A DNA stretch of 25,496 nt, taken from positions 884,160 through 909,655 of the forward strand of contig BFEA01000163.1 in NCBI GenBank assembly GCA_003427395.1. The letters run 5' to 3'. The notes under the pieces were generated by a model that saw only the letters and a list, made by a program, of their open reading frames with translations, made no database searches and was not told where the DNA came from. The position numbers and the translations under genes are program-made. Below, piece after piece: positions 1-10,533 of this stretch. This DNA is from Chara braunii (Eukaryota > Streptophyta > Charophyceae > Charales > Characeae). The first letter of the stretch is position 1, and each line of letters begins with the position of its first letter.

Positions 1-204
1 CTTTCAGTCACAAATAAGACGAAACTTGATATTTTACACATGCGTTCCTTCCATTTAGTTTGATTAAGTTATGGAAAGAAAGCAAAATTCATAAAGGAAC
101 GCAAACATATCTCTCAGTCGGACTAGAAAGATGCAACCATTATGGTATAGTGGATTCACACAGTCGAAATAAGGTATACTTGACAATTCTTTACCTTCAA
201 AACC
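1..204. other. No recognisable feature at the left edge
   Basis: No motif-bearing open frame, RNA gene or repeat is visible here. The stretch leads into repeat copy A and may be its unaligned left part. The weak open frame on the minus strand across 64-315 has no recognisable domain and overlaps the repeat, so I treat it as chance. Confidence 0.4.
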
Positions 205-440
205 TTGCATAGGTTCTGGCAGAGCTCCCACAATCGGTGGGGTGGATCTCCCACGGAGGTCTTGACACGGATTACGGATTTCAATCCCATATGTCATCTT
301 CCTCTCCAAACCCAAGACTAGACTGAAAGTAATAAAGGCGGAAGGAGAAAAGTTAAGTCACTCAGATCCAAAAGAGTTGTTCTCAGACTCACGTGAGAGG
401 GCCCTAAGATCTTCAGTCACCTGAGGGGCCCGCAATGGTG
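205..440 (+). repeat. Diverged dispersed repeat, copy A, left part
   Basis: This stretch aligns with 5950-6186 at a constant offset of 5745 bases. Shared blocks include CTCCCAC (248 and 5992), a block reading CTTGACAC-GATTA followed by CAATCCC-TATGTC, CAGACTC-CGTGAGAGGG (384 and 6129) and CCTGAGGGG (420 and 6165). The copies differ at many positions and carry no shared reading frame, which suggests old non-coding repeat DNA such as part of an LTR or an untranslated leader. I see no TG...CA ends or target-site duplication that would prove LTR status. Confidence 0.75.
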
Positions 441-1820
441 TTCGAAACGAAGTAATACGACCAGGTTGAAGTCAAAACGATGAATGTTAATCCCATGACG
501 GTCCTTCAAATCGTTGCAGTACCCCCCTCTTTTCACAACCTGACCACTCCTCTAAGGCCATGGTGCCCTCACCCCCGATAGAACTGCAGCTACGCAGTTT
601 AGAGAGGCCGCGTTCGAATAAAATACATCCTCCATGCTCTATTTGAATGCGGGTTTCAATAGTCCACAAAACTCAGATAAACAACAGCAATACGCACTAG
701 TAAAACACAACCTAACTTTGTGTGCTCAACAAATGCGCAACATTTGTGCCCAACTGGAAAGCATAGCAATGCTCACAGCAAAATGTAAAGATAATGCCTC
801 TAGCAAAAACATCCAGCAGCTACACGGCCATGCATAACCAATAGCACCGCGGAACACTTTAAACTTTCACCAACAGTGTCAAGACCAAGCTTGATTACTC
901 CATCAGAAGTAACTCTTGATCAGCATCAGCCTTTGAGAGGTAGAGTCACCCCTATTACAACATCATCTCACTGTCAAGTGGCAAACTCCTTTACCGTTGT
1001 GTAGTCGAAATATGAAGACCAACCACAAACGTAATCTCCCAGCCAACACATAACAATAGCCCAATGTGACCCTCGCCACGTTCTGAGAATTCAATAGCCC
1101 GATGGTACCCCTTAGTCACACCACGGTACCCCTTAGTCACAATGTCGCAAAAATCCCTGGCTGCAAAACACTGTATCAACACCACTCAAGAAACACAAAC
1201 GCGCTCAATTCTGTAAAAAACTCTTGCTCTATCTGAACCTGGAGAGCCCTCTCGTCAGCTAGTCATCCGACAACCTCTCTGAGCAGCAGCAACGGGATTA
1301 CAGTCACCATAGTCGCTTCTCAATACTTGTTTAACAGCAGGGTGCTAGGAGTGGCAACCTCTTATCTGAAGACCTGGTCGAGAACCGGAGCAAAGAACAC
1401 AGTCAGCAGTTTGCCACTGCTAAAGATCGTGGTTCTGGCATAACAGTAACCAAGTCCGAGCAACTGGGCGGTCAGCAACAATCTTTCCTTGATACTTCGG
1501 TAATAACAATGAAGTCGGCAGCAAACTTTCACTCGAAAATAACGCAGGCTCGAGCTCACGTCTGCAGTTCAACAGTTTTATTCTCGCATGAACTGGGCAG
1601 CCTGCTGAAGTGCAAAATGTGGAGGAATCTCTCGCGAGCATATGGGGAGATACACCACTTCCTCCCGATAAGCCTGTCGACCTCTTCGCTCATGTTTACC
1701 CTATTGCCTTCCAACACTGTCGTTCGCAATTTCCTATTTCCTTTGTCAAATTTTTCGCCACGTTCGTCACTCTCGTTTTTTTTCACCCTTGTCTCGTTAT
1801 CCCACCAAGTGCACCCGACC
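441..1820. other. Interior of repeat copy A, no gene seen
   Basis: This is about 1.4 kb of mixed-composition sequence with only short open frames (under 110 codons) that show no domain. Most of it has no counterpart in copy B, which explains the length difference between the copies. A short tandem repeat lies at 1104-1141. A pyrimidine-rich stretch lies at about 1725-1800. Confidence 0.4.
1104..1141 (+). repeat. Short tandem duplication, 21-bp period
   Basis: The 17-base block GGTACCCCTTAGTCACA occurs at 1104-1120 and again, identical, at 1125-1141, separated by CCAC. It looks like a small local duplication. Confidence 0.9.
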
Positions 1821-2090
1821 AAGTAAGTATCCAACCCGCGGCTAGCCTCACGCCCTCGATCGATAGGATGAGAAGCGCACCGACCAACAGGTAAGTCTCC
1901 AATCTCACGGCTCCCCTCACGCTACCTCGATCGATAGGATGAGCAGCGTACCGGCCAACAGGTAAGTCTCCAATCCCGAGGCTCCCCTCACACTACCTCG
2001 ATCGATAGGATAAGCAGCGCATCGACCAACAGGTAAGTGTCCAATCCCGTGACTCACCTCACGCGACCCTGATCGATAGGACGTGCGAAA
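1821..2090 (+). repeat. 71-bp tandem array with splice-donor-like sites
   Basis: About 3.7 units repeat with an exact 71-base period. GATAGG occurs at 1862, 1933, 2004 and 2075, and GTAAGT at 1823, 1891, 1962 and 2033. Units 2-4 carry CAG|GTAAGT (1888-1896, 1959-1967, 2030-2038), the full match to the U1-complementary 5' splice-site consensus. Each unit also has ATCGATAGGAT-AGCAGCGCA and CTCCAATC blocks. Copy B has a degenerate two-unit version (6540-6690) with GGTGAGT at 6639. Whether any donor is used cannot be told from sequence. Confidence 0.9.
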
Positions 2091-2180
2091 TCGAAATGAA
2101 TCTTTCGCGGATTGTGAAGAGATACATCGCCAAAAATCTCCTCTCCTCGTTGGCATTTGCCTGTACATCGGGACAGGTTC
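2079..2180 (+). repeat. Dispersed repeat, copy A, right part
   Basis: This block starts GGACG at 2079 and aligns with the block starting at 6686. Shared words are CGAAAT-G-AATGAA, CGC-GAT-GTG, GAGA-AC and a C/T-rich end with CTCCTC. The offset here is 4607 rather than 5745, so copy B lacks, or copy A gained, about 1.14 kb between the two anchors. Confidence 0.65.
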
Positions 2181-3660
2181 ACTCACGGATAAGTGTCCGC
2201 TCCTTTGCTGCTTCGCATAGCGCAAATACTAACTCTTTTAGTAAGGAATCTACTTATTAACCCCTAACTCTGACACCGTAGTTAAACTCGCCCTGTTTGA
2301 TAACCCCATAACCTTATTTTTTCCTGCCCAATTCCATCAGGAATGGGGCGAGCTCCTCACTTTCTACTCCCTCCTTCGCCATCCTCATGCAATCTTTTTT
2401 CTCCTCTAACTCTAAACATACTATTTTCCTATCAAAACTAACCACAAATCCGTTGTTGAGCGCATAGGTTTTGTAGGGGGACCCTCCCGGCCTCGTCACT
2501 CAGGATTTCGTGCAGGAATTTATCTTTTATCGAGGTGCAATGAATTTTCGTCACCGCTTTGGCCGAGTGCGCCAACCATATCCCTCACGAACCCCTACGA
2601 CATGATAGGGTCATGCGAGGTACAACTTACTTCCACCTGTGGCAGATGTCATCATCCCTCAGGTGGGTGTATCCCCGCCGAACTATCGAACCATGTGCGA
2701 AAGCTGATCAGTTGCAATCACATAGGTGACCCAGCCGAGGGCGTTTCTTGTACACTGTAGCATAGGGAGTATGCGCAGTCCCACGCCTTTATCAGACCCA
2801 TACTTGAACCGACTCGTTGGGGGACTGAAGTGCCAAGTGCGACTTGACGTCGGTCGACTAGGACGCATCTTTCTTACCACGTGTTACACCACACCAAAGC
2901 AAAAAGTCAGATTACTCACACAAAACAAAACACTCCTAATCCCTTTAGTATCCGACCCATAACCTTTCGACACAAAATCGGTAAAGCATCACTCACGAGA
3001 CTCATAATAAATATCATGCGGACGCAGACTTATTCATATGGATTAGTCATTTGAATACACAAGCAGTCACAGTGATGACGTACTATGTGGTACCTATAAT
3101 CGCGTTCAACACTCAAGTGTCGGTTGACACGTGCCTTGAGGGGTTAATCTCGCAACGCTAGATAACTGCCAAAGCGGTTGAAAACCACACCCTCTTCTAC
3201 ACCTTGAGAGAGTGAGTGGTAGACAGGTTCAGACTTGTTGTGGTAGTCAATGTTTATGGCCTTGAAGACAAGCTCCACAATCCATGGTCTAGAGAGAAGT
3301 CAAAGGGTTTCACTTTGACGGTTGCCATGAACTTCAACGCCCAACTATAATAAGTCCAAAAAGCAAAAGGAAAAGAGGGGTCTCCCTTTTCGTTCAAGGA
3401 ATAATTTGTTTGACCCTTACGCACAGTCGCAGTAGGCCGCGTGGAAACTCAAGATATATATAGAGAGGGTTATAAAACACAAGAGGATCACATCTCACAA
3501 TCACAATGTGACTTCCTTCATAAATATATATGTAATCGCATGCAAGTCAAATTCATAATCCGACCCTCAATCATACATGCAATCACATCAAAGATTCAAC
3601 CAAAAGTTAACGCACTACGTGAGGTCAACTTTAACCATTCTATGTACTCATACCCCTCGC
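2181..3660. other. Gene-free stretch
   Basis: I see no gene here. The open frames are short and motif-free. A TATA-like run (GATATATATAG, about 3451-3461) lies downstream of a GC-richer segment and could be an old LTR promoter, but no paired copy supports that. At 2555-2580 a TTTGGCCGAGTGCGCCAA palindrome resembles a tRNA A box without a matching B box. Confidence 0.4.
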
Positions 3661-4081
3661 TTTAGCCACACAAGTCCCAACCCTTGTCCAACCTTTTATA
3701 ATAAAATACTGAGTATCTTAGTTAAATGACCATTCAATAAAGTCCGGGTAAAAACCCAACAAAATAATTCAAACCATAGAGGCTAAAACCTTCAGATTGA
3801 GTAGCGAGAGCGAATTAAAGTTAAGTCGCAAACCGACGGATCGACAACCGACGTGTTATCAGTTATAACAGAGGATGATCCTTGTAGGTTCAAGCTGAAT
3901 CTAGTCAGATCTTGAATCGAAAGAGCTCAAAAAGGACATGTAACATAAGACAGGTCAACACCTAAGGCTAGACTATAAGTGTATGAAGAATGAAGTTCAA
4001 TGGATCCCCATATGACATTGTCACTCAAAATCTTTCTATAACTAAGTATAAATCTACCTCTAAGCAAATGTCAAAGAAAAG
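3661..4081. other. AT-rich gene-free stretch
   Basis: No gene is seen. At 3728-3745 the sequence GAC-CATTCAATAAA-GTC looks like a shortened, degenerate relative of the hairpin units that form the array at 4964-5664. Confidence 0.35.
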
Positions 4082-4680
4082 GAAAATTTTTAGCAACATT
4101 TTTCATACATAGGGTGGATCGCCAGAATCTTTTTAATCCAACTATAATCTAACTCCTTTAAACTAAGAAAATTTCGGCAGCGCTTCCCGTAGGAAAAATG
4201 CAATCTTAATTTTAGAGATTCAAATTTTGTTTATGTCCCTGAATTAGTAAAATTTTGAGCAACATCACTTTTAGAGAAGTAGACTCTCAAATTTATACTA
4301 AGTCAGATGAGAGCTCGATACGAAACTTGAGTCCTGTAAGGGTAAAATTTAACGAGCTCCTTAGATTTATAGAAGTTTCGGTAGCACTCCCTCTACAGAA
4401 GTGCCGGTTCAAAATTTATACAGAGCTAAATACAAATCTGAACGTAGTTTTTGACTTCCCAAGGTCAAATTTTGTCCGACTCTCAATTTAACAAAAATTT
4501 TGGCAACAACTCCCTTAGAAAATAAGGTTTTCTAGATTTTTACTAAGCCAGTTATAAAACTTAAACAGAAGTTAAACTTTAAGAATAAAAATTTGACTAA
4601 CTCCTTGGTTTTGTAAAAAAAATTTTCATCGCTTCCGTAGGAAAACTACCTTTCCAAAATTTATACAAAGTCAAGTAAAA
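4082..4680. repeat. Degenerate tandem repeat with GGCARC-type core
   Basis: Six diverged units share an AAATTT-(T/C)GGCARC-CTTCCC(T/G)TAGRAAA core, with core starts near 4093, 4177, 4259, 4381, 4503 and 4628. The last four are spaced 122, 122 and 125 bases. Between cores the units share a CAAAATTTATAC(A/T)AAG word and an AAATTT-CGA-CTCCTT word. One unit (4379-4406) has an inverted arm pair, CGG..CACT / AGTGCCG. The family resembles the hairpin repeats at 21978-22288. Open frames across it look like chance products of the repeat. Confidence 0.7.
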
Positions 4681-4963
4681 TAAATGATCCAAAAAAATAC
4701 GAGAACTTGAACAAAGCAAAAAAACGTTGGCTCAAAAATGCAGGAATTAAACTAACTTCTATAACTCTAGCACGTGGCGAGCAACTAAAGAAACTACCTA
4801 TCAAACTGGAACTCATATTAAGTAAAACTCTCACTAAGCCATATGCAAGTTCATGCCACGATAGTAAGTACTCTCACCAGTCCCAAGGTTAAACCTTATC
4901 AACAATAGTTCATGGTCTCTCAATAATTTATTCATTTTTACCCAACTTATATAAAGCGTAAAG

Positions 4964-5664
4964 GTAGACCATTCAACTTTATAAACAAACACAGGTTGCT
5001 ACTTTTTTTCTCTTCTTAGGGCTTGTGACTAGGCCATTCAACTTAGAAACAAAGTCTAGTCGCCTTGAACAGTTTAAGTAGCCAAGTTATATATATTTTT
5101 TTACTCTTAGTCTTTTAAGATAGCATAAAACTGAACCATTCAACTTGGAAACAAAGTTCAGTTTGGCCCGTCTTACCATCAATTAATATTCTTAATTAAT
5201 ACTCTCTTCATTTTGATAAGCTATAGTCAGACCATTCGACTTAAAAACGAAATCTGACTAGTTCGTTCATAAAGTATAGTAATGATATAATATAGGTAAG
5301 ACTATTCCTTCATTCTGTTATGTGCGTGGCTCCAGACCAAACCATTCAACTAAGAAACAAAGTTGGGTCTTTCACCTGACTTCCCTCAGAATTAAAAAAA
5401 AAAAAAATGTTTAAGTCATTCAACTTATAAATAAAACGCAAACTTTTTTTTTTTTAACGATAAAAAAACATTAAACCCCAAAATAAACCAGGGCGACCAA
5501 GCCATTCAACTTAGAAACAAAACTCGGTCCATGAAAATGCAATTGCAGGCAACTTTCGCAAGTCAGAGCAACCAGACTATCCAACTTAGGAACAAAGTCT
5601 GGTCCTCCTGGTAGCCAAAATACACATAGCACTGGGTCATTTAACTTAAAAATAAAGTCCAACC
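4964..5664. repeat. Array of nine hairpins, constant loop and complementary variable arms
   Basis: Nine units share the 19-base core CATTCAACTTAGAAACAAA with few changes. Cores begin at 4970, 5035, 5137, 5233, 5343, 5417, 5503, 5578 and 5638, at irregular spacing (65, 102, 96, 110, 74, 86, 75 and 60 bases). Each core is flanked by arms that pair with each other: AAACTGAAC/GTTCAGTTT (5128-5136, 5156-5164), TAGTCAGA/TCTGACTA (5224-5231, 5253-5260), ACCAGAC/GTCTGGT (5571-5577, 5597-5603), GACTAGGC/GTCTAGTC with one wobble (5027-5034, 5054-5061), AGACCAAAC/GTTGGGTCT with one mismatch (5334-5342, 5362-5370), and GTAGACC/GGTTGCTAC with a two-base bulge (4964-4970, 4994-5002). The units at 5417, 5503 and 5638 pair more weakly. 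Spacers look unrelated. Spacings are not multiples of three, so a protein repeat is unlikely. Confidence 0.85.
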
Positions 5665-5949
5665 TTTGGTTGACTCGGTTAATCGCGAGCTAAACCACTT
5701 TCCTCCCGCCTTCCTCCAATTCAAAACCCTTTCTCGATCTGAATTTAGAGAACCAACAAACAATGAAACCGAGATTACACATATTTTCCTTTACTTAACT
5801 ATGATTTAAGTCCAGAATGTCAAACATAAATTCAGTAGGGATGCATGCAGTATACTCAGTCAAACCATAGGAAGACGTACAAGTAAGGGTTCTAACAGGG
5901 TTTATAGAAGGAGATGAAAATCAGTCCTCAGTTCCCTGCCTAAAAAACC
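5665..5949. other. Gene-free spacer before repeat copy B
   Basis: No gene, RNA motif or repeat is recognised. The stretch joins the hairpin array to repeat copy B. Confidence 0.4.
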
Positions 5950-6186
5950 TCACATATATTCCGACAGAGTTTCCCCAATTCATGGGGCAACCTCCCACAA
6001 AGACCTTGACACAGATTATGGGTTGCAATCCCGTATGTCGCCCTCCTCTCAGAGCCAATAGACCAGACTTAGAATAAGAAGGGCAACGATAAAAACATTT
6101 AGTCTCTCAAATCCAGGAATGGTGCACTCAGACTCGCGTGAGAGGGTCTTGATTCCTTGATGCGCCTGAGGGGTCCACAATGATGG
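5950..6186 (+). repeat. Diverged dispersed repeat, copy B, left part
   Basis: This is the partner of 205-440 at a fixed 5745-base offset, in the same orientation. The constant offset over more than 190 bases shows few indels despite many substitutions. Downstream the two copies diverge until the second shared block at 6686-6765. Confidence 0.75.
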
Positions 6187-6263
6187 TCAGATGGGCAGCA
6201 ACTATGTCAACTTAAGCTAGACCACCAGTTGTTGACCTCCTTGACGACTCTCCGGATCGCAAC

Positions 6264-6353
6264 AAAGACGCCCCTCAAAGGACCCAACCACTTCGCAACA
6301 CTCGTGGCAAAGACTCCCCCCAAAGGACCCAACCACTCCGCCTCGCCCGTGAC
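6264..6353 (+). repeat. 45-bp tandem duplication
   Basis: Two units, 6264-6308 and 6309-6353, share AAAGAC-CCCC-CAAAGGACCC and AACCACT-CGC blocks. The 45-base period keeps frame, so an open frame through it (6229-6456) shows a 15-residue repeat with a TP-KGPNH core. That frame has no recognisable domain and I do not call it a gene. Confidence 0.85.
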
Positions 6354-6539
6354 CCAAAGTGCATTGGTCACAACTCAAAACACGGCCTATGAGTCAGAAA
6401 TTCATCCCTCTCTCACGTCGCAGAAGAACAACAGTTTGGTCTTGTTGGTTATGTAGCAGACGAACTGCGTGCAGATACCGGCTATGTAGTCCTTACCGAG
6501 CCTCGGTCAGCACCCAACTTCCGGTTAGAATCATTCTGC

Positions 6540-6765
6540 TTCAGTCAGTAGGATGAGCAGCGCACCGGTCAGCATGCCGCCTCGCTGCTCCGCTTCTCGC
6601 TGCTCATACCAATGAGATGGGAAACGCCCCACCAGTAGGTGAGTATGTAGGCACTACGATTCGCTCCTCGCTACTTTTGCCTGTAGGACGAACGAAATTG
6701 GAATGAACTCGCCGCAGATCGTGGGGAGACACTTCACCTAAGTCCCTCCTCCCCACCTACGATAA
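6540..6765 (+). repeat. Dispersed repeat, copy B, right part with decayed array
   Basis: The segment begins with a relative of the 71-bp unit (TAGGATGAGCAGCGCACCGG near 6549), then a second degenerate unit with AGTAGGTGAGTATG near 6635. It ends in the block starting GGACG at 6686 that matches 2079-2180. The GT donor-like site is retained in altered form (GGTGAGT). Confidence 0.65.
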
Positions 6766-8034
6766 GACGTCAAAATGTTCGATGTATCTTGCATAGGAAA
6801 AACGGCTAGATACATGACACCTCGAAATCCCTTTGTCTGCTTTCGTGCGTATTCTAGTTTCTCGACTAGGAACAAAGCAGAACGGGCCCGTTACTCACTG
6901 AATATGCGACATAAGTATGAACCTTCCTCTAAGTATACGAAGGTACGAAATGATCAGACAGATATACAAAAAAAACTTCTCTGTGCGAGTACGAACTAAG
7001 GGTTGTCAGACGTAATTTCCACCACACGCGCGAGTGGGAGAAGAAGAACTCCTCCATCCGGAGGATGAGAATATACGAGATGAATTTTTCGATAGATGGC
7101 AGAAAGATACGTAGCAATTTTGCATCAGAGCTGCGAAACATCAACGCCTCACCCGGTAAGTCTTATTTTTTCCCTCTCTTGCTCAAACATTTCTCGTTAT
7201 CGCCTAGCCATCGCATATCCGTGTGCCGTTGCTAGTCTGCCACCACAAGTATGCGAGGATGTGTTTTCCTCAAAACTACAGAGAAATACACTGGTTTCCA
7301 ACCACCTACAATCAGCGCAGCCTTTACCTATGAGAGGGACAAAACTACTACCTCTATGCCAAAACTAACCTTACCACCTCACTCGCAATACTCCAAAACC
7401 CCTACTTAGTCGCCCTCCTTACTCAAATTGATAGCGAAACGAGTAAAGTAAATGCCTTTCCTCCTCACTATGTCCGTTTTTCCTCGATGCCCTTCTCTCT
7501 TACTTTACTTCGTGCTTCCTTTCCCACCGTTCTGACCCTACCAACCTGTTCGCTGCACCAAACAACCTCTATTCAAGCTTCTCCCTCGCTTGATCCTGTC
7601 GGGAATCGCGAGAGCTACCTTTTTTTTCGCTACGTCTTGCTTAGTACCCTGCCATCCCCGACTCTTACTCTGCACTCACCTAGCACGAAATTGCGTCTCA
7701 GTTCACCTCCTCCTTCATTGAGTCCATCGTCTCCCTTCCGTCCCGCTCGCCTTCTTTCGATTCCTCGAAGTTAGCGCATCGGCTCGTAGCGGCCAACTTC
7801 ACTGTTAACGAACCGGTCGACCGTTTAACTGCTCCAGCTATACTGGGAGAACTTCGGCAAGACGGGGCTTCTAGCCGGCTTGATATTTTTCCTTCGCCCT
7901 ATACCCTAGTTCGACGAACGATTTGCACATTCGTATCGTTGCGAGCCTCCACTGGGTTTTCCTCATGCCACTCTGCTTAAGCAGAGCCCCCCCCCCCCTC
8001 TCTCTCTCTAGTCCCCTACGGGCAATCCTCACAC
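6766..8034. other. Gene-free stretch
   Basis: I see no gene. Open frames at 7096-7368 and 7487-7774 are pyrimidine-rich and motif-free. A donor-like CCGGTAAGT lies near 7154-7162 and a CCTCC/GGAGG hairpin near 7046-7059. The 16-base perfect palindrome at 7971-7986 and a C-run followed by a CT microsatellite (about 7987-8010) are the only simple structures. Confidence 0.4.
7971..7986. repeat. 16-bp perfect palindrome
   Basis: CTCTGCTTAAGCAGAG equals its own reverse complement. It lies just before LTR-like copy X. I know of no function for it. Confidence 0.9.
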
Positions 8035-9230
8035 AGATAGCGGCCACGGAAGCGAGGGTGTGGGCTTGCTGTAAGCCTAAGCGTAGGCTTGGAAGGGTCG
8101 GGCCCGATGTGGATTTTGGTAGTAGTGGCAAAGTATTCAAATTAAAACTATGAAGACCTACATGGAGAGGGGTTTCCTCATGAGCAGCCGCAATAGCGGC
8201 CTTCCCACAGTGCCCTAGGCCACTCCACCCTGGCATGCTCACATATAGACCTCTCACTGTAGATAGTGGGTGGCGGCCAACGTGCTCACCAAGCGCCCCT
8301 GTTACACTGGCCTCCTTCGGCCTCGTGGGTCGAACACCCACCGGCTCGCATGCACATTGATCTCCTTCGGTCCACGTCCTGATACGGCGGGGTCGAGAGC
8401 CCCCATCAACATCCCGAACACACGGGGATCCGGACGACCCATAAAAACCGGTGTCACACACGATTTAAAAATAACAAAACGAAAATAACAATAAATAAAT
8501 AAAGATAAAATAATAATCATACAAATTAAAGACAAAACCGCACGACGAGGGGAAGAGAGAGAAGGGGATTGCAAGTACCACCTTGGTCCCACCGAGCTAA
8601 CCCGCATGCAGCAAACTATGGGGGGATAACTTTACTGGGCCCTCAACCCCTTAGCTTTTCCTAACCGCTCCAATACTCCTGCGTCGTCGCCCGCCGTCCT
8701 CGATCCCTGAATCTCCCAAATGGAAGTTCAACACCGTAACCAATAGTGTTAGTCCCAAGGTTGAGCCTACTGCTAGTGGTAATCTATATAACCGGGTACA
8801 ACGAGGCGCGCGGGCCTATTGAAACGTATCAAACCCATACCTCAACTTACCCATTAAATCAACGGCCGTCAAGCTCCACGCCTTTCGCGCACCTATTCCC
8901 TCGCATACTCTGACCACTACTCAAAGTCGAGTCGATACCGATGTCGTCCTCCGTACAGACGCACATGTCGCGGTCAAGCGTATCGGTCAAAAAACGAAAT
9001 TCTCTAATCCTAGTTTAAATCAAAAAGAAAGCTCTAGCCGCATCCATGCCGACTTTACAATCATCAACAAGAAACAAGGTCACGCGCGTCTTAAGTTTGC
9101 GCGTCCACACACTCTCTATTTCTAGTCATTCACTTAGGTAGCATAACAAGCACACAACCGCGCCTCACACAGTGTACTCAGACTTTGAACTAAATTTATT
9201 TTCAATCACTTGTGAAAATCAGGGGGATAT
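8035..9230 (+). mobile_element. LTR-like repeat, copy X
   Basis: This segment aligns with copy Y (9525-10985). Paired anchors are CCCGATG (8103/9602), CATGCTCAC..CCTCTCACT (8234/9779), GGGCCCTCAACC (8637/10377), CAATAGTGTT (8741/10481), GCCGAC (9048/10803) and GTGTACTCA (9172/10925). Offsets rise from 1499 to about 1755 because Y has roughly 250 extra bases, mainly between 8234 and 8637. Both copies share an A/T-rich tract after a GC-rich half. Non-coding sequence with a promoter-like pair of boxes fits an LTR. Alternatives are a tandem segmental duplication or a non-autonomous element. Confidence 0.6.
8740..8791 (+). promoter_or_regulatory. Putative LTR promoter of copy X
   Basis: CCAAT (8740-8744) is followed by TATATAA (8785-8791). 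The spacing from CAATAG to TATA is 44 bases here and 46 in copy Y, although the sequence between has diverged. Kept spacing suggests a real pol II promoter in the ancestral element. Confidence 0.4.
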
Positions 9231-9524
9231 ACATCTTTCATCTCGGCCATAGCTACTCTGTCGTCACTTTCGTTCTTCCCTACCATGCATGCACCTGATA
9301 CAACTTTGAGTTCGGATTCTTCCCGCCCTCCGTTGCCTCTCTCCCCGTCTGTGTCCAGCCGCGCGCGAACTCGGACACCACAATGGGTGTAGGTGGATGC
9401 AGACAGCAGGTTGGTGGTCATGAAAATTGAAATCCACTTAGGAGTGTGTATCAACTCACCTGTTGAATCAATCAGCCGTGAAAATGGACAGCGCTGAGGC
9501 GCGACCTATGCTCGGTCGTTGTGG
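9231..9524. other. Spacer between LTR-like copies X and Y
   Basis: About 290 bases lie between the two copies. I see no open frame with a domain, no primer-binding site and no polypurine tract. This is far too short for an internal retrotransposon region. Confidence 0.4.
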
Positions 9525-10479
9525 CGATCCTGATGTTGGGACGGGTAAGAGGGTGCTGGGCCCGTTGTGACGCCCGCAGTCTGAACCGAGGTGAGGCAGG
9601 TCCCGATGCAAATCTTGGTCGTAACTGCGAATATTCAAATGAGAGCTTTAAAGCCCGAAGTGGAGAAGGGTTCCATGTGAGCTGCCTGCGTACAACCAAC
9701 ACTAATGTAGGCCTCCGCATAGTGTCCCTGACCCACTGTATCCCGACACGGTTCACCATCTTTCAGGTCCCTAACGGGCATGCTCACACTCATACCTCTC
9801 ACTACACACAACGAGGGACAGACGACGCTCCCGCTGAAGGGTCTACGCCACCCAGGATTCTTCCACCACGTGGGGCTTAGTGCCCGTCGGTCACACACAT
9901 GTTGACTCCGCGGTTCGCGTCCCAAGATGGGTAAGATAGATGAATTTCGCCAACATCCCGAATGCGCAGGAATCTTGACGGGCCCGCCAAAGAGGCGTGT
10001 GCTCAAGGCCCTCGACTGTCGTGACGGCCACCCGTGGGGGGTTTCAATCGCTCCCCACTGCAATGCCAGCCACAGCAGTCCATGCTGGCAGCGCCAACAT
10101 CTCGTGTTGAACAAGGAGGGTGGCAGCGTGGGATCCCACCTTTGTGGTGACCGGCCTCGGCACGTAGCTAAAAAAGGCAGGATCTACACCATCTGAGTCG
10201 ACTCATCGGTCCTCTGATTCAAAGAGGGTCAAAACATGAAAATAATTAATAACAACGATAAACAATTAAATATTTAAGAAACAAATAACGTCGAAAAAAC
10301 AATGGACGAGGAAAAAGGAACTGCCAGTACCCTTTCAGCCCCGATGGCGGCAAAACCAAGAGGGAATAGCCTCACCGGGCCCTCAACCTCTCGGCCTCTT
10401 CACGCTGCTCCCATACTCCTGCGCCGTCGCATGCTGGCCTTGATCTCTAAGCCTTTTCAATGAAAGTTCGTAGCCATAA

Positions 10480-10533
10480 ACAATAGTGTTTGGCCCAAGG
10501 CCGGTTTTAGCTCTAGCGGATACGGATATAAAT
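10480..10533 (+). promoter_or_regulatory. Putative LTR promoter of copy Y
   Basis: ACAATAGTG at 10480 is followed by TATAAAT at 10527-10533, matching the layout in copy X. Preservation in both copies is the only support. Confidence 0.4.

Noticed and set aside
2555-2580. tRNA-like A box in a GGCCGAGTGCGCC palindrome
   Set aside because: No B box or T-arm within a suitable distance.
5471-5662. Minus-strand frame with a repeated F-V-x-K-L-N pattern
   Set aside because: The protein repeat is the translated hairpin core; spacing in the array is not a multiple of three over most units.
7871-8461. 196-codon minus-strand open frame
   Set aside because: Lies across LTR-like copy X; the aligned copy Y does not keep the frame and there is no domain.
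9635-10114. 159-codon minus-strand open frame in copy Y
   Set aside because: Not kept in copy X; Trp/Cys-rich composition without motif order, as expected of chance GC-rich frames.
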